From Actinomadura craniellae (lineage in GTDB: Bacteria > Actinomycetota > Actinomycetes > Streptosporangiales > Streptosporangiaceae), in assembly GCF_003289645.1 (NCBI RefSeq), contig NZ_QLYX01000001.1, forward strand, positions 744,001 to 808,000: a stretch of 64,000 nt of DNA. The letters run 5' to 3'. The notes below the pieces were generated by a model that was given only the letters and a program-made list of their open reading frames with translations, did no database searches and was not told the origin of the DNA. Below are positions 25,192 through 36,251 of the stretch, in pieces; position 1 is the first letter of the stretch; every line of letters begins with the position of its first letter. The position numbers and the translations under genes were made by a program.

Positions 25192-26916
25192 TTGGCCTCC
25201 TCCCCAAGCAACGTGCCCAATCCCGGCCGCACCCTCCTGGTGCTGTTCGCGATCATGGCCGGGTTGACGAGCCTGATGTTCCTGCAAGGGCACCCCACGC
25301 CCAAGCTGGGGCTCGACCTGGCGGGCGGCACCACCGTCACGCTCACCGCGGTGACCGAGGCGGGCAAGAGCCCGCCGGAAGCCCAGATGAACCAGGCCCT
25401 GGAGATCATGCGGGACCGGGTGAACGGCCTCGGCGTCTCGGACGCCGAGGTGAGCAAGCAGGGCAGCAACGTCATCGTGGTGAACGTGCCCGGCGAGGGG
25501 CAGGACCGGGTCGTCCAGCTCATCGGGACGACGGCGCAGTTGCAGTTCCGGCAGGTCTACGCGATCTCCGACGCCGTGCCGGACGCGCCGGCGAGCACCG
25601 CGCCGTCCGGCACGGCCAAGCCGACGCCCAAACCGACCCCGTCGGTGAGCCCGTCCGGCACGGCCACGCCGCGGGGCCGGGCGGTGCCGCCCGCGCTGGC
25701 GGAGCCCACCCCGGCCCCGTCCGGGTCGGCCCCGGCGCAGCCGTCGGCGCCCGCCTCGCCACCGGTGATCCAGCCGCAGCAGCCGGCCGAGACCTTCGAG
25801 GGCATCACCGACAAGGCCGTCATCGCCCAGTACCAGCAGCTCACCTGCGCGAAGGGCAAGCGGGTTCCCGGCGCCGACGACCCGAGGAAGCAGTGGGTCG
25901 CCGTCTGCTCCCAGGAGGGCGACGCCAAGTACATCCTCGGCCCCGTCCAGGTGGAGGGCCGGCAGGTCTCCGACGCCAACGCGGTGCCGCCGAACGCGCA
26001 GCAGGGGCAGAACAGCTGGCAGGTGTCGCTGCAGTTCAGGTCGCAGGGCGGCCGGCAGTTCGCCGACGTCACCACCAAGGCGTACCAGGCCTACCAGATG
26101 AACCCCGGCTCGCCGCAGCAGTACGTCGCCATCGTGCTCGACGGGCAGGTGATCTCGGCGCCGAGCATCACCAACGGGGCGATCACCGGCGGTCAGGCCA
26201 GCATCTACGGGCCGCCCGAGAGCTTCAACCAGCAGTACGCCGCCGACCTGGCCAACGTGCTGAAGTACGGGGCGTTGCCGCTGAAGTTCACCCCCAGCTC
26301 GATCGACGAGGTGTCCTCGACGCTGGGCGACGACCAGCTGCGCGGCGGTCTGATCGCCGGCGCGATCGGGCTGGGCCTGGTCGTCATCTATTCGATGATC
26401 TACTACCGGGGGCTCGGGCTCGTCTCGGTGTTCAGCCTGCTGGTCGCCGCGGGCCTGACCTATCTGTCGGTCGTCGTCCTCGGCGAGAACATCGGGTTCC
26501 GGCTGTCGCTGCCGCACATCATCGGCCTGATCGTCTCGATCGGTATCACCGCGGACTCCTTCATCGTCTACTTCGAGCGATTGCGTGACGAACTGCGCGC
26601 GGGCCGCCCGTTGAGACCCTCGGTGGAGGTGGCCTGGCGCCGGGCGCGCCGGACGATCCTGGTGGCCGACGCCGTCACGTTCATCGCCGCCCTGGTGCTG
26701 TTCTTCCTGGCGGTCGGCGGGGTGGCCGGCTTCGCCTTCGCGATGGGGCTCACCACCCTGATCGACGTGGTGGTGGTCTTCATGTTCACCAAGCCGCTGG
26801 TCGCGCTGCTGGCGCGGACCCGGTTCTTCGGCAGGGGCCACAAGTGGTCCGGGCTCGATGTCGACCGGCTGCGCCAGACCGGCACCGCCACCCGCTCGAT
26901 GCGCCAGGAGGCCTGA
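25192..26916 (+). CDS. secD: Protein translocase subunit SecD
   Basis: Uses the proton gradient to assist late steps of Sec export. The 574-residue protein has a first transmembrane helix (TLLVLFAIMAGLTSLMF), the conserved PKLGLDLAGGTTVTL segment, a periplasmic P1 domain and five further helices from about residue 390 including GITADSFIVYFERLRDE. The P1 domain carries a Pro/Ser/Thr-rich insertion of about 60 residues (about 145-205), a low-complexity linker seen in actinobacterial SecD. The apparent start is TTG 25192; GTG 25213 is an alternative. Its stop shares a base with the secF start. Confidence 0.93.
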   Translation: MASSPSNVPNPGRTLLVLFAIMAGLTSLMFLQGHPTPKLGLDLAGGTTVTLTAVTEAGKSPPEAQMNQALEIMRDRVNGLGVSDAEVSKQGSNVIVVNVPGEGQDRVVQLIGTTAQLQFRQVYAISDAVPDAPASTAPSGTAKPTPKPTPSVSPSGTATPRGRAVPPALAEPTPAPSGSAPAQPSAPASPPVIQPQQPAETFEGITDKAVIAQYQQLTCAKGKRVPGADDPRKQWVAVCSQEGDAKYILGPVQVEGRQVSDANAVPPNAQQGQNSWQVSLQFRSQGGRQFADVTTKAYQAYQMNPGSPQQYVAIVLDGQVISAPSITNGAITGGQASIYGPPESFNQQYAADLANVLKYGALPLKFTPSSIDEVSSTLGDDQLRGGLIAGAIGLGLVVIYSMIYYRGLGLVSVFSLLVAAGLTYLSVVVLGENIGFRLSLPHIIGLIVSIGITADSFIVYFERLRDELRAGRPLRPSVEVAWRRARRTILVADAVTFIAALVLFFLAVGGVAGFAFAMGLTTLIDVVVVFMFTKPLVALLARTRFFGRGHKWSGLDVDRLRQTGTATRSMRQEA

Positions 26917-28076
26917 TGTCCGGGTTCCGTCTCGCCATTGCCCGGATCTACCGCGGTGAGATCAGCGCCGACATCGTCGGCCGGCCCCGGCTGTGGTACT
27001 CGCTTTCGGCCGTGCTGCTGGTCATCTCGATCGCCGGGCTGATCATCAAGGGCCTCAACTTCGGCGTGGAGTTCACCGGCGGCTCCGTCTTCAGCATGAA
27101 GGCGCCGAACGCCTCGATCACCCAGGTGCGCTCCGCCGTCCAGGAGGGCGGGGCCCACCAGGCGATCGTGCAGGAGGCCGGCGACCGCTGGCGGGTCACC
27201 ACCGAGAGCCTGGACACCACCGAGGTCGCCGAGGTCAAGAAGTCCATCAACGAGCGGCTGGGCGTGCCCGCCGGGCAGGTCGACACCCAGGTCGTCGGCG
27301 GCTCGTGGGGTGGTGAGATCTCCAAGAAGGCCTGGCAGGCGCTGGGTGTCTTCATGCTGCTCATCGTCATCTACCTGTCGGTGGCCTTTGAGGGGCGGAT
27401 GGCGGTCGCGGCGGTGGTGGCGCTCGTCCACGACCTGATCATCACGGCCGGGATCTACGCGTGGTCCGGGTTCGAGGTGACACCCGCGACCCTGCTGGGC
27501 TTCCTGACGATCCTCGGCTACTCGCTGTACGACGCCGTCGTGGTGTTCGACATGATCAAGGAGGTGACGAAACCGCTCGGCCCGCAGTCCAAGATCACCT
27601 ACAGTCAGGCCGCCAACAACGCGCTGAACAGCACGCTGGTGCGGTCGCTGAACACCTCCCTGGTGGCGATCCTGCCGGTGGCCTCCATCCTGTTCATCGG
27701 CACCACGCTGTTCGGGGCGGGCACCCTCAAGGACCTGTCGCTGTCGCTGTTCGTCGGGATCATGGTCGGCACCTACTCCTCCATCTGCGTCGCCACCCCG
27801 CTGCTGGTCCAGCTCAAGGAACGCGAGCCCAGGTACCGGGAGATCCGCGAGCGGATCGAGGCCCGCCAGGCCAGCCCCAAACGGCAGGCCAAGGCCGCCA
27901 AGCTGGTCACGTCCGGTCCGGGTGGTGACGATTCCGATGCCGCGGACGAGGAGCCCGCACCGGCCGTCACCCCGGATCCCAAGACCTCCGCGCCGCGCCC
28001 GGCGCGCAAGCTCGTCCAGCAGGGCCCCCGGGTCCAGCCCCAGCGCGGTAGCCGCCGCAGCCGGGGCAAGAAGTGA
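26916..28076 (+). CDS. secF: Protein translocase subunit SecF
   Basis: Partner of SecD, 386 residues. It has an N-terminal helix (SLSAVLLVISIAGLIIKGL), the family motif FGVEFTGGSVF, and five helices from about residue 145 with the SecF signature LTILGYSLYDAVVVFDMIKE. A basic, Pro-rich cytoplasmic tail of about 75 residues follows the last helix. ATG 26916 overlaps the secD stop (TGATG) and has AGGAGG directly upstream. Confidence 0.95.
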   Translation: MSGFRLAIARIYRGEISADIVGRPRLWYSLSAVLLVISIAGLIIKGLNFGVEFTGGSVFSMKAPNASITQVRSAVQEGGAHQAIVQEAGDRWRVTTESLDTTEVAEVKKSINERLGVPAGQVDTQVVGGSWGGEISKKAWQALGVFMLLIVIYLSVAFEGRMAVAAVVALVHDLIITAGIYAWSGFEVTPATLLGFLTILGYSLYDAVVVFDMIKEVTKPLGPQSKITYSQAANNALNSTLVRSLNTSLVAILPVASILFIGTTLFGAGTLKDLSLSLFVGIMVGTYSSICVATPLLVQLKEREPRYREIRERIEARQASPKRQAKAAKLVTSGPGGDDSDAADEEPAPAVTPDPKTSAPRPARKLVQQGPRVQPQRGSRRSRGKK

Positions 28077-28089
28077 GAGGCCGGCGGTG

Positions 28090-28620
28090 ATGGACCTGCA
28101 GAAGCTGATCCTGGAGCGGGTCCGGGACGTCCGCGACTACCCCCAGGAGGGGATCCTTTTCAAGGACATCACCCCGCTGCTCGCCGACCACGTGGCGTTC
28201 GCCGGGGTCGTCGACGCGATCGTCGCCCACCACGGGAGGGGCACGATCGACAAGGTCGTGGGGATCGAGGCGCGGGGGTTCATCCTCGCCGCTCCGGTGG
28301 CCTACCACTTCGGCGCCGGGTTCGTGCCGGTGCGGAAAAGGGGAAAGCTGCCCTCGAACACCCACGAGGAGACCTATGATCTGGAGTACGGCACCGCGAC
28401 GATCGAGATGCACACGGACGCCTTCCTCCCGGGGGAGCGGGTCCTGATCGTCGATGACGTGCTCGCGACCGGCGGCACCGCCGGGGCGGCCATCGAGCTC
28501 GTCCGGCGCGGCGGGGGAACGGTCGCGGGCCTGTCGGTGTTGCTGGAACTGTCGTTCCTGCCCGGCCGGCAGCGACTCGACGGCTCCGGTGTCGACGTTC
28601 ACTCCCTGGTGACGGTCTAG
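28090..28620 (+). CDS. apt: Adenine phosphoribosyltransferase
   Basis: Salvages adenine to AMP using PRPP. The 176-residue product shows YPQEGILFKDITPLL, the VVGIEARGFILAAPVA loop and the PRPP-binding motif VLIVDDVLATGGTAGAA. An in-frame GTG at 28087 is an equally possible start, since GAGAGG lies 6 bases before it. The gene sits between secF and rel, the standard actinobacterial order. Confidence 0.95.
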   Translation: MDLQKLILERVRDVRDYPQEGILFKDITPLLADHVAFAGVVDAIVAHHGRGTIDKVVGIEARGFILAAPVAYHFGAGFVPVRKRGKLPSNTHEETYDLEYGTATIEMHTDAFLPGERVLIVDDVLATGGTAGAAIELVRRGGGTVAGLSVLLELSFLPGRQRLDGSGVDVHSLVTV

Positions 28621-28729
28621 CGCCGAACGGGCCCCGATACACTTGTGGTCAGGAGGGGCTGGTGACGGCAGTGTCCCCGACGCGGGGGCGGCCGTGAGAT
28701 CCGCGAACAACGCGGTATGAGGAGGCTGA

Positions 28730-31144
28730 GTGCCCGGTGAGGTGTCCTCGACGAACGCGGTGACTCCGGCCGCGCAACCGCCGGACGCGCCGCCCGGCAA
28801 CGCCCCGGCGGCGAACAAGCCCGACGGGGCGGCGGCGGAGCCCGACGGAGTCGTCGACGCGCCCGCCCTCCCCACGGCGACGACCTCGGCCCAGTCCACA
28901 ATCCCACCGTCGGCGGCCCGGGTGCGGCGCAAGCTCGCCCGGCTGGGAGCCCAACGCGGTCCCACTATGAACCCCGTACTCGAACCCCTGATCAAGACGG
29001 TCCGCAACACGCACCCCAAGGCCGACCTGCGGATGATCGAGCGCGCCTACGACGTGGCCGCGCACTACCACCGCGAGCAGAAGCGCAAGAGCGGCGACCC
29101 GTACATCACCCACCCGCTGGCGGTGGCCACCATCCTGGCCGAGCTCGGCATGAACACCGAGACCCTGTGCGCGGCCCTGCTGCACGACACCGTCGAGGAC
29201 ACCCCCTACACGATCGACGAGCTGCGGCAGGACTTCGGCAGCGAGATCGCCGCGCTGGTCGACGGGGTGACCAAGCTCGACAAGGTGAAGTACGGCGAGG
29301 CCGCCGAGGCCGAGACCGTCCGCAAGATGGTCGTCGCCATGGCCCGCGACATCCGGGTCCTGGTGATCAAGCTCGCCGACCGGCTGCACAACATGCGCAC
29401 GCTGCGCTACCTGCCCCGGCACAAGCAGGAGCGGAAGGCCCGCGAGACGCTGGAGATCTTCGCTCCGCTGGCGCACCGGCTCGGCATGAACACGCTCAAG
29501 TGGGAGCTGGAGGACCTCGCGTTCGCCACCATGTTCCCCAAGCGGTTCGACGAGATCGCCCGGCTGGTCTCGGAGCGGGCGCCGCGCCGCGACGTGTACC
29601 TCCAGGAAGTGATCGAGAACGTCTCGGCCGACCTGCGCGAGGCGCGGATCAAGGCGACGGTGACCGGCCGCCCCAAGCACTACTACTCGATCTACCAGAA
29701 GATGATCGCCCGCGACGTCGGGTTCGACGACATCTACGACCTGGTGGGCATCCGGGTCCTCGTCGACTCCGTCCGCGACTGCTATGCGGCCCTCGGCTCG
29801 ATCCACGCGCGATGGAACCCGGTTCCCGGCCGGTTCAAGGACTACATCGCGATGCCCAAGTTCAACATGTACCAGTCGCTGCACACCACGGTGATCGGCC
29901 CGGAGGGCAAGCCGGTCGAGCTGCAGATCCGCACCTGGGGCATGCACCGGCGGGCCGAGTACGGCGTCGCCGCGCACTGGAAGTACAAAGAGGAGACGGT
30001 CGCCGGCCGCAAGGCCGCCGACATGCAGTGGCTGCGGCAACTGCTCGACTGGCAGAAGGAGACCGCCGACCCGGCCGAGTTCCTGGAGTCGCTGCGCTTC
30101 GACCTGTCGGTCTCGGAGGTGTTCGTCTTCACCCCCAAGGGCGACGTGATGGCGCTGCCGCAGGGGGCCACCCCGGTCGACTTCGCCTACGCCATCCACA
30201 CCGAGGTCGGGCACCGGTGCATCGGCGCCCGGGTGAACGGCAGGCTGGTCCCGCTGGAGTCGGTCCTCGACAACGGCGACAGCGTCGAGATCTTCACCTC
30301 CAAGTCGCCCGACGCCGGGCCCAGCCGCGACTGGCTCGGCTTCGTCAAGAGCGCCCGCGCCCGCAACAAGATCAAGCACTGGTTCTCCAAGGAACGCCGC
30401 GACACCGCGATCGAGTCGGGCAAGGACTCCATCGCCCGGGCGATGCGCAAGCAGAACATGCCGCTGCAGCGGATGATGTCCGGCGAGGCGCTGCTCGCGC
30501 TGGCCCGCGACATGCGCTACACCGACGTCTCCTCCCTGTACGCCGCGGTGGGGGAGGGGCACATCTCCGCGCAGACCGTGGTGCAGCGCCTGGTCCAGGC
30601 GCTGGGCGGGGTGGAGAGCGCCGAGGAGGACCTGGCCGAGATCGCCCTGCCCACCCGGCGGCGCGGGCGGAACCGGCCCGGCGACCCCGGTGTGGTGGTG
30701 GCCGGCGACCCGGACGTCTGGGTCCGGCTGTCCCGCTGCTGCACTCCGGTGCCCGGCGACGAGATCGTGGGTTTCGTCACCCGGGGCAGCGGGGTGTCGG
30801 TGCACCGGGCCGACTGCTCCAACGTGGCGAGCCTGAAGAACGAGCCCGGCCGGCTGATCGACGTGAAGTGGTCGCCCGGCGAGGACTCGGTGTTCCTGGT
30901 CGCGATCCAGGTGGAGGCGCTCGACCGGCCCCGGTTGCTCTCCGACGTCACCCGGGTGCTGTCGGACCAGCACGTCAACATCCTGTCGGCCTCGGTGACG
31001 ACCACCCGCGACCGGGTGGCGGTCAGCCGCTTCACCTTCGAGATGGGCGACCCCAAGCATCTGGGCCATGTGCTCAAGGCGGTGCGCTCCATCGACGGGG
31101 TCTACGACGTCTACCGGGTCACCAGCGGAGCCGCCGCCCGATAG
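28730..31144 (+). CDS. rel: Bifunctional (p)ppGpp synthetase/hydrolase
   Basis: Controls the stringent response. The 804-residue chain has a variable N-terminal extension of about 80 residues, the HD hydrolase domain with His152-Asp153 in [16 protein letters not shown], the synthetase domain ([14 protein letters not shown], then [20 protein letters not shown]), a TGS domain ([20 protein letters not shown]), a zinc-finger-like part ([19 protein letters not shown]) and a C-terminal ACT domain. Intact HD residues and synthetase motifs argue that both activities are kept. GTG 28730 has GGAGG immediately upstream. Confidence 0.95.
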   Translation: MPGEVSSTNAVTPAAQPPDAPPGNAPAANKPDGAAAEPDGVVDAPALPTATTSAQSTIPPSAARVRRKLARLGAQRGPTMNPVLEPLIKTVRNTHPKADLRMIERAYDVAAHYHREQKRKSGDPYITHPLAVATILAELGMNTETLCAALLHDTVEDTPYTIDELRQDFGSEIAALVDGVTKLDKVKYGEAAEAETVRKMVVAMARDIRVLVIKLADRLHNMRTLRYLPRHKQERKARETLEIFAPLAHRLGMNTLKWELEDLAFATMFPKRFDEIARLVSERAPRRDVYLQEVIENVSADLREARIKATVTGRPKHYYSIYQKMIARDVGFDDIYDLVGIRVLVDSVRDCYAALGSIHARWNPVPGRFKDYIAMPKFNMYQSLHTTVIGPEGKPVELQIRTWGMHRRAEYGVAAHWKYKEETVAGRKAADMQWLRQLLDWQKETADPAEFLESLRFDLSVSEVFVFTPKGDVMALPQGATPVDFAYAIHTEVGHRCIGARVNGRLVPLESVLDNGDSVEIFTSKSPDAGPSRDWLGFVKSARARNKIKHWFSKERRDTAIESGKDSIARAMRKQNMPLQRMMSGEALLALARDMRYTDVSSLYAAVGEGHISAQTVVQRLVQALGGVESAEEDLAEIALPTRRRGRNRPGDPGVVVAGDPDVWVRLSRCCTPVPGDEIVGFVTRGSGVSVHRADCSNVASLKNEPGRLIDVKWSPGEDSVFLVAIQVEALDRPRLLSDVTRVLSDQHVNILSASVTTTRDRVAVSRFTFEMGDPKHLGHVLKAVRSIDGVYDVYRVTSGAAAR

Positions 31145-31207
31145 CAGCCACACACCTCAAGCTGCAGGTTTATGCGTTTCGCACAACTTCCGGCGTCCCA
31201 CAGACCC

Positions 31208-31213
31208 TAGGCT
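31208..31213 (+). promoter_or_regulatory. Candidate -10 of a leaderless transcript for the AftA-like gene
   Basis: TAGGCT ends 8 bases before the ATG at 31222 and no ribosome-binding sequence lies between them. The -35 region is not convincing. Confidence 0.4.
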
Positions 31214-31221
31214 GTCCCCTC

Positions 31222-33207
31222 ATGCGCTCCGAACAACCTCCCGCGCCGCGGGCGCCGGCCGACGACCTTCCCGCTCCGGAACGCGAGGTCACGGCGGAAC
31301 CACGGCCCGAGCCCGCCCCGGCCAAGGACGGGCACCGGCCGGCCCTGCTGGGCCGAGGGCTGCGCAATCCCGCGCTGGTCGCGCTGCTGACCTGGGCGCT
31401 GCTCGGGCCCTGGGCCGCCGCGCTGCCCCGGGTGCTGAACATCGACCCGTTCACCCAGCGGGGCGCCACCCTGCCGCTGGCACTGGGCGGTGCCGCCGCG
31501 GCCCTGCTGGCCTGCATCGCGCTGCGCCGCGCCGGCCCGACGCTCATCGGGATCTGTGCCGGGGTCTTCGCCGCCTACCTGGTGCTGGTGCTGCGCACCG
31601 CGCTGGTCGGCACGCCGTTCCCCTACGAGGGCGTCGACGGCGACTCCGGCCGGGTGTCGGCGGCGGTCGTGCGCTACTCGGTGAGCTGGGCGACCAGCGA
31701 CGCCATCGTGGCGGGGGTGCCGGCGGAGTACCCGCCGCTCTTCCCCTACGTGGTCGGCAAGATCGCCATGCTGCTGGACACGCCGGCCTGGCAGTTGCTG
31801 GCCCCGGCGGAGATCATCATGATCTCGGGGTCGGTGATCGCCGGTTTCGCCCTCTGGATCCGGCTGACGGCCCCGCCCGCCGCCCTGGCGATCAGCGCGC
31901 TGCTGCTGCCGGCGTTCGGCAACCCGGCCAAGTGCTACGAGGTGGTCGCACTGGCGGTGTTCGTGCCGCTGGCGCTGCTCACGCTGGCCCGGCCACCGGG
32001 CGGGCGGCTGCACTGGCTGCCCGCCGGCCTGCTCACCGGCGTACTGTGCCTGACCTACTACGCCTATGTCGTCTTCGCCGCGGTGGGGCTGGTGGTGCTG
32101 GGCTGGTGGGTGTGGCGGAGCGAGCCGGACCGCCGGGCCTACCTGCTCCACCTGGCCCGGGTGACCGCCGTGGTGGCGGTGGTGACGGCCTGGTACACGA
32201 TCCCGTACCTGATCGCCATGGCTCAGGGCGGCCAGCAGGTGGGCGACATGTACCAGGCCACCGAGATCTCCCAGGACCCGTTCCCGTTCCTGGACCTGTC
32301 CCCGTTCGGCCTGGTCCAGCTCGCGGGGGTGATCGCGCTGCTGTGGTACGGCCGCACCACCTGGTGGGCGAACCCGCTGCTGCTCATCGTGGCCGGAGCG
32401 TACGCCTACCGGGTGATCGGCATGATCCGCTGGGTGGCCACCGCGCACACCGGGTTGTTCTACTACACGCTGCCGCTGATCAGCGCCTGCCTCATCGCGG
32501 CGGCCGTGCTCGGCGCCTGGGAGGCCGTCCCGGCACTGCTGCGGTGGGCGCGCCGCAAGGACGTGTCGCTGTCGGCCGGGGCCGGCGTGGTGGCGCTGAC
32601 GGTCCTCCTCGGCTACACCGGCTACAGCTACTGGTATGTGTGGATGCCCGCCAATCGCTGGCTCGCCACCGCGGACGGCGGGGCGGTGCCGGACTGGAAC
32701 ACCTCCAACCGGCTGGCGGCCTACGCGCACGTCCAGCGGCTGCCGGACGGGCGCCGCACCCTGCACGCCCAGTCGGCGTCCAAGGGGGGCGCCCGGTCCT
32801 ACCTGCCGGTCGCCGACATCCAGGGGCTGGTGTACCAGGTCCGCCCCGGGGACGAGCGGCCCCGCACCCTGTCCTACAGCGAGCAGATCTTCGCGTTCCT
32901 GCCGTGGCGGGGGTTCATCGGCGTCGACCGGAACGCCTCCCTGGGCCCGGCCCGCTGGGTCGACCGCCACAACGCCCTGCTCAGGCTCGCCACCGTCCTG
33001 GATCCGGACGCCTTCGCCCGGGCGTCCGCGGACACCGGGTTCGGCCCGATCGACGTGTTCGTCCTCCGCCGGGACGGAGACTCCCTCACCTGGAAGGGGC
33101 TGCGGGTCCCGCAGACGGTGCGGTTCGGCCGCAGCCAGTTCGCCTCCGCGTCCTTCTACGTCCAGGACCTCCCCGACGGCACCACGGTGGCCATCCGCCG
33201 GCCCTGA
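31222..33207 (+). CDS. Multi-pass membrane glycosyltransferase, AftA-like (arabinofuranosyltransferase) candidate
   Basis: A 661-residue integral membrane protein: a cytoplasmic Pro/Glu-rich tail (about 1-45), some 11-13 hydrophobic segments to about residue 475, then a soluble C-terminal domain of about 185 residues. The first large loop has GVDGDSGRVSAAVVRYSVSW and AEYPPLFPYVVG, with acidic residues where GT-C enzymes bind metal and lipid sugar. This and the PAWQLLAPAEI segment recall AftA, which places the first arabinose on mycobacterial galactan. The C-terminus (QTVRFGRSQFASASFYVQDL) agrees. The call is from memory of the family; the acceptor polymer is unknown. It converges with aspS. 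Confidence 0.55.
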   Translation: MRSEQPPAPRAPADDLPAPEREVTAEPRPEPAPAKDGHRPALLGRGLRNPALVALLTWALLGPWAAALPRVLNIDPFTQRGATLPLALGGAAAALLACIALRRAGPTLIGICAGVFAAYLVLVLRTALVGTPFPYEGVDGDSGRVSAAVVRYSVSWATSDAIVAGVPAEYPPLFPYVVGKIAMLLDTPAWQLLAPAEIIMISGSVIAGFALWIRLTAPPAALAISALLLPAFGNPAKCYEVVALAVFVPLALLTLARPPGGRLHWLPAGLLTGVLCLTYYAYVVFAAVGLVVLGWWVWRSEPDRRAYLLHLARVTAVVAVVTAWYTIPYLIAMAQGGQQVGDMYQATEISQDPFPFLDLSPFGLVQLAGVIALLWYGRTTWWANPLLLIVAGAYAYRVIGMIRWVATAHTGLFYYTLPLISACLIAAAVLGAWEAVPALLRWARRKDVSLSAGAGVVALTVLLGYTGYSYWYVWMPANRWLATADGGAVPDWNTSNRLAAYAHVQRLPDGRRTLHAQSASKGGARSYLPVADIQGLVYQVRPGDERPRTLSYSEQIFAFLPWRGFIGVDRNASLGPARWVDRHNALLRLATVLDPDAFARASADTGFGPIDVFVLRRDGDSLTWKGLRVPQTVRFGRSQFASASFYVQDLPDGTTVAIRRP

Positions 33208-33212
33208 GCGGC

Positions 33213-33243
33213 GTGGGGCCGTCCCCGCGGGAGACGGCCCCAC
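33213..33243. terminator. Bidirectional terminator between the AftA-like gene and aspS
   Basis: GTGGGGCCGTC (33213-33223) pairs perfectly with GACGGCCCCAC (33233-33243), an 11-bp stem with a 9-base loop in the 42-base gap between two converging genes. Confidence 0.75.
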
Positions 33244-33249
33244 CCGGTT

Positions 33250-34989
33250 TCAGCGGTCCTGTTCCTCGGGGGTGGCGTCCACCCCGGCCTCGGCGCGCTG
33301 CTGGGGGGTGATGCCGGTGGGGGCACCGGTCAGCGGGTCGTAGCCGGAGGCCGCCTTGGGGAAGGCGATGACGTCGCGGATCGAGTCGCCGCCGGCCAGC
33401 AGCATGCAGGTGCGGTCCCAGCCGAAGGCGATCCCGCCGTGCGGCGGCGGGCCGTACTTGAACGCCTCCAGCAGGAAGCCGAACTTCGACTCGGCCTCCT
33501 CCTTGGACATGCCCAGCACGTCGAAGACCCGCTGCTGCATCTCGGCCCGGTGGATACGCAGCGAACCGCCACCGATCTCGTTGCCGTTGCAGACGATGTC
33601 GTAGGCGTCGGCCAGCGCCTCGCCCGGGTGCTCGTGGAAGGAGTCGGCCCATTCGGGCTTGGGCGCGGTGAACGGGTGGTGGACCGGGGTCCAGCCGCCG
33701 TCCCCGTCCGGCTCGAAGACCGGGGCGTCGACGATCCAGACGAACGCCCACGCCGACTCGTCGATCAGGCCGCACCGGCGGCCGATCTCCAGCCGGGCCG
33801 CGCCCAGCAGGTCGCGCGAGTCCCGGGCCTCGCCCGCGGCGAAGAACACCGCGTCGCCCGGAGCGGCCCCGACGGCCTCGGCCAGCCCGGCCCGCTCGTC
33901 CTCCGACAGGTTCTTGGCCACCGGGCCGCCGAGGGTGCCGTCGGCCTGGACCAGCACGTAGGCCAGGCCCCGGGCGCCGCGCGCCTTCGCCCAGTCCTGC
34001 CAGGCGTCGAGCTCCTTGCGGGTCTGCGTGGCGCCGCCCGGCATCACGACCGCCCCCACGTACGGGGCCTGGAACACCCGGAACGGCGTCTGCGCGAAGT
34101 ACCCGGTCATCTCGACCAGTTCGGCGCCGAACCGCAGATCGGGCTTGTCGGAGCCGTACCGGCGCATCGCCTCCGCGTAGGTCATCCGCGGGATCGGCCG
34201 GGGGACCTCGTAACCGGCCACGTCCCGCCACAGCCGTGCCACCAGGTCCTCGGCGACGTTCAGGACGTCGTCCTGCTCCACGAAGGACATCTCGATGTCG
34301 ATCTGGGTGAACTCCGGCTGCCGGTCGGCGCGGAAGTCCTCGTCCCGGTAGCAGCGCGCGATCTGGTAGTACCGCTCCAGCCCGCTCACCATCAGCAGCT
34401 GCTTGAACAGCTGGGGCGACTGCGGCAGCGCGTACCAGTGGCCGGGCTTGAGCCGCACCGGCACCAGGAAGTCGCGCGCCCCCTCGGGCGTCGAGCGGGT
34501 CAGCGTGGGCGTCTCGACGTTGACGAAGCCGTGCTCCTGCATGACGTCGTGCACCAGGTAGGACGCCTGGGAGCGCAGGCGCATCGCCCGGGCCACCGCC
34601 TCGCGGCGGATGTCGAGGTAGCGGTACTTGAGCCGGATCTCCTCGTTGACGTTGACGTCGGCCTCGATCGGGAACGGCAGCGGCGCCGCCTCCGAGAGGA
34701 CGTCGATCTCGGTGGCGACCACCTCGACGTCGCCGGTGGGCAACTCGGGGTTCTCGTTCCCGGCGGGCCGCACCCGGACCTGGCCGGTGATCTTGACGCA
34801 GTACTCGGCCCGCAGGTCGTGCGCGGTGTCCTCCTCCCGGAAGACCACCTGGACGAGACCGGAGGCGTCGCGCAGGTCGATGAACGTGACCCCGCCGTGG
34901 TCGCGCCGGCGCGCCACCCAGCCGGCCAGGGTGACCTCCTGGTCGGCGTGCTCCCTCCGCAAGACTCCGGCGTCATGCGTACGGATCAT
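33250..34989 (-). CDS. aspS: Aspartyl-tRNA synthetase
   Basis: Class IIb synthetase of 579 residues. It has the N-terminal OB-fold anticodon domain ([20 protein letters not shown]), catalytic motifs ([21 protein letters not shown] for motif 2, [14 protein letters not shown] for motif 3) and the bacterial insertion (GAD) domain in the middle. The ATG overlaps the hisS stop by 4 bases and GGAAAGG precedes it. Whether it also charges tRNA-Asn, as in bacteria that use the amidotransferase route, cannot be told from the window. Confidence 0.96.
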   Translation of the reverse strand: MIRTHDAGVLRREHADQEVTLAGWVARRRDHGGVTFIDLRDASGLVQVVFREEDTAHDLRAEYCVKITGQVRVRPAGNENPELPTGDVEVVATEIDVLSEAAPLPFPIEADVNVNEEIRLKYRYLDIRREAVARAMRLRSQASYLVHDVMQEHGFVNVETPTLTRSTPEGARDFLVPVRLKPGHWYALPQSPQLFKQLLMVSGLERYYQIARCYRDEDFRADRQPEFTQIDIEMSFVEQDDVLNVAEDLVARLWRDVAGYEVPRPIPRMTYAEAMRRYGSDKPDLRFGAELVEMTGYFAQTPFRVFQAPYVGAVVMPGGATQTRKELDAWQDWAKARGARGLAYVLVQADGTLGGPVAKNLSEDERAGLAEAVGAAPGDAVFFAAGEARDSRDLLGAARLEIGRRCGLIDESAWAFVWIVDAPVFEPDGDGGWTPVHHPFTAPKPEWADSFHEHPGEALADAYDIVCNGNEIGGGSLRIHRAEMQQRVFDVLGMSKEEAESKFGFLLEAFKYGPPPHGGIAFGWDRTCMLLAGGDSIRDVIAFPKAASGYDPLTGAPTGITPQQRAEAGVDATPEEQDR

Positions 34990-36251
34990 CGTGAGAGCCT
35001 TTCCTTCAGCGTGGTGGTGAGGTCGGTGAGCGGTACGGCGACCTGGTCGCCGCTGGCCAGGTCCTTCAGCTGGACGGACCCGGCCGCGAGATCTCGCTCG
35101 CCGACGATCACCGCGTAGGCGGCGCCCGAACGGTCGGCGTCCTTCATCGCGCCCTTGAGCCGCTTGCCCCCGAAGGAGGCGTCCGCGGCGATCCCGGCCC
35201 CGCGCAGCTCGTCGATCGCGGCGAACAGGACGCGCTCGGCCGTCTCGCCGAGCGCCACCCCGAAGACCTGGCAGGCCGGCGGCGCCGTGAACGGGGTTCC
35301 CTCGGCCTCCAGCGCGAGGATCGTGCGGTCGAGGCCGAGCCCGAACCCGATGCCGGGCAGGGGCGGGCCGCCGATGTCCTCGGACAGCCCGTCGTAGCGC
35401 CCGCCGCCGCCGATGCCGGACTGGGCGCCGAGCAGCGGGTGGTCGAACTCGTAGGTGGTGCGGGTGTAGTAGTCGAGCCCGCGGACCAGCCGGGGCTCGT
35501 CCTCCCACGCGATGCCGAGCGCCGCCAGCAGCTCGCGGACCCGGTCATGGTGGGCCTTGCATCCCGCGCACAGGTGGTCGGCCATCAGCGGCGCGTCCGT
35601 GAGCTGGGCCTGGACCTGCGGGCGCTTGTCGTCGAGCACCCGCAGCGGGTTCAGGTCGATCCGCGCCCGGGTGGCCTCGTCGAGGTCGAGGCTGCGCAGG
35701 AACTCCTGCAACCGGGCCCGGTAGGCGGGACGGCACTCCTTGCAGCCGAGCGAGTTCAGCAGCAGGCGCACCTGGCGCAGCCCGAGGTCGCGGTACCAGT
35801 TCCAGGCGATCGCGATCGTCTCGGCGTCGAGCCGCGGGTCCTCGCCACCGATCGCCTCCAGGTCGAGCTGGTAGAACTGCCGGTAGCGCCCCTGCTGGGG
35901 GCGTTCGGCGCGGAACGCCGGCCCGGTCGTCCAGACCTTGACCGGCAGCCCGCGCCCGGGCAGGCCGTGCTCCAGCACCGCCCGCAGCACCCCCGCGGTG
36001 AACTCGGGGCGCAGGGTGAGGGAGCGGCCGCCGCGGTCCTCGAAGGTGTACATCTCCTTGCTGACCACGTCGGTGGACTCGCCGACCCCCCGCCGGAAGA
36101 GCTGGGTGTCCTCGAAGACCGCCAGTTCCAGGTAGCCGTATCCGGCCAGCCGTGCCCGCTCGGCGAAGGCCTGGCGGATGGCGTAGAGGAGGTCCGCGCG
36201 CGGCGGGACGTACTCGCTGATCCCCTTGGGGGCCCGGAAACCGGAGCTCAT
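34986..36251 (-). CDS. hisS: Histidyl-tRNA synthetase
   Basis: Class IIa synthetase of 421 residues. Motif 2 region is [20 protein letters not shown] and the histidine-specific loops are [17 protein letters not shown] and GGGRYDGL. The C-terminal anticodon domain begins near residue 325. It follows the MBL hydrolase with a 4-base overlap and precedes aspS with another, so the three minus-strand genes form one unit, as in mycobacteria (Rv2581c-Rv2580c). Confidence 0.95.
   Translation of the reverse strand: MSSGFRAPKGISEYVPPRADLLYAIRQAFAERARLAGYGYLELAVFEDTQLFRRGVGESTDVVSKEMYTFEDRGGRSLTLRPEFTAGVLRAVLEHGLPGRGLPVKVWTTGPAFRAERPQQGRYRQFYQLDLEAIGGEDPRLDAETIAIAWNWYRDLGLRQVRLLLNSLGCKECRPAYRARLQEFLRSLDLDEATRARIDLNPLRVLDDKRPQVQAQLTDAPLMADHLCAGCKAHHDRVRELLAALGIAWEDEPRLVRGLDYYTRTTYEFDHPLLGAQSGIGGGGRYDGLSEDIGGPPLPGIGFGLGLDRTILALEAEGTPFTAPPACQVFGVALGETAERVLFAAIDELRGAGIAADASFGGKRLKGAMKDADRSGAAYAVIVGERDLAAGSVQLKDLASGDQVAVPLTDLTTTLKERLSR

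Noticed and set aside
29167-31221. Extension of the AftA-like reading frame upstream across rel
   Set aside because: The frame is open by base composition only; the product there is Arg/Gly-rich noise over the well-identified rel gene. The protein begins at ATG 31222.
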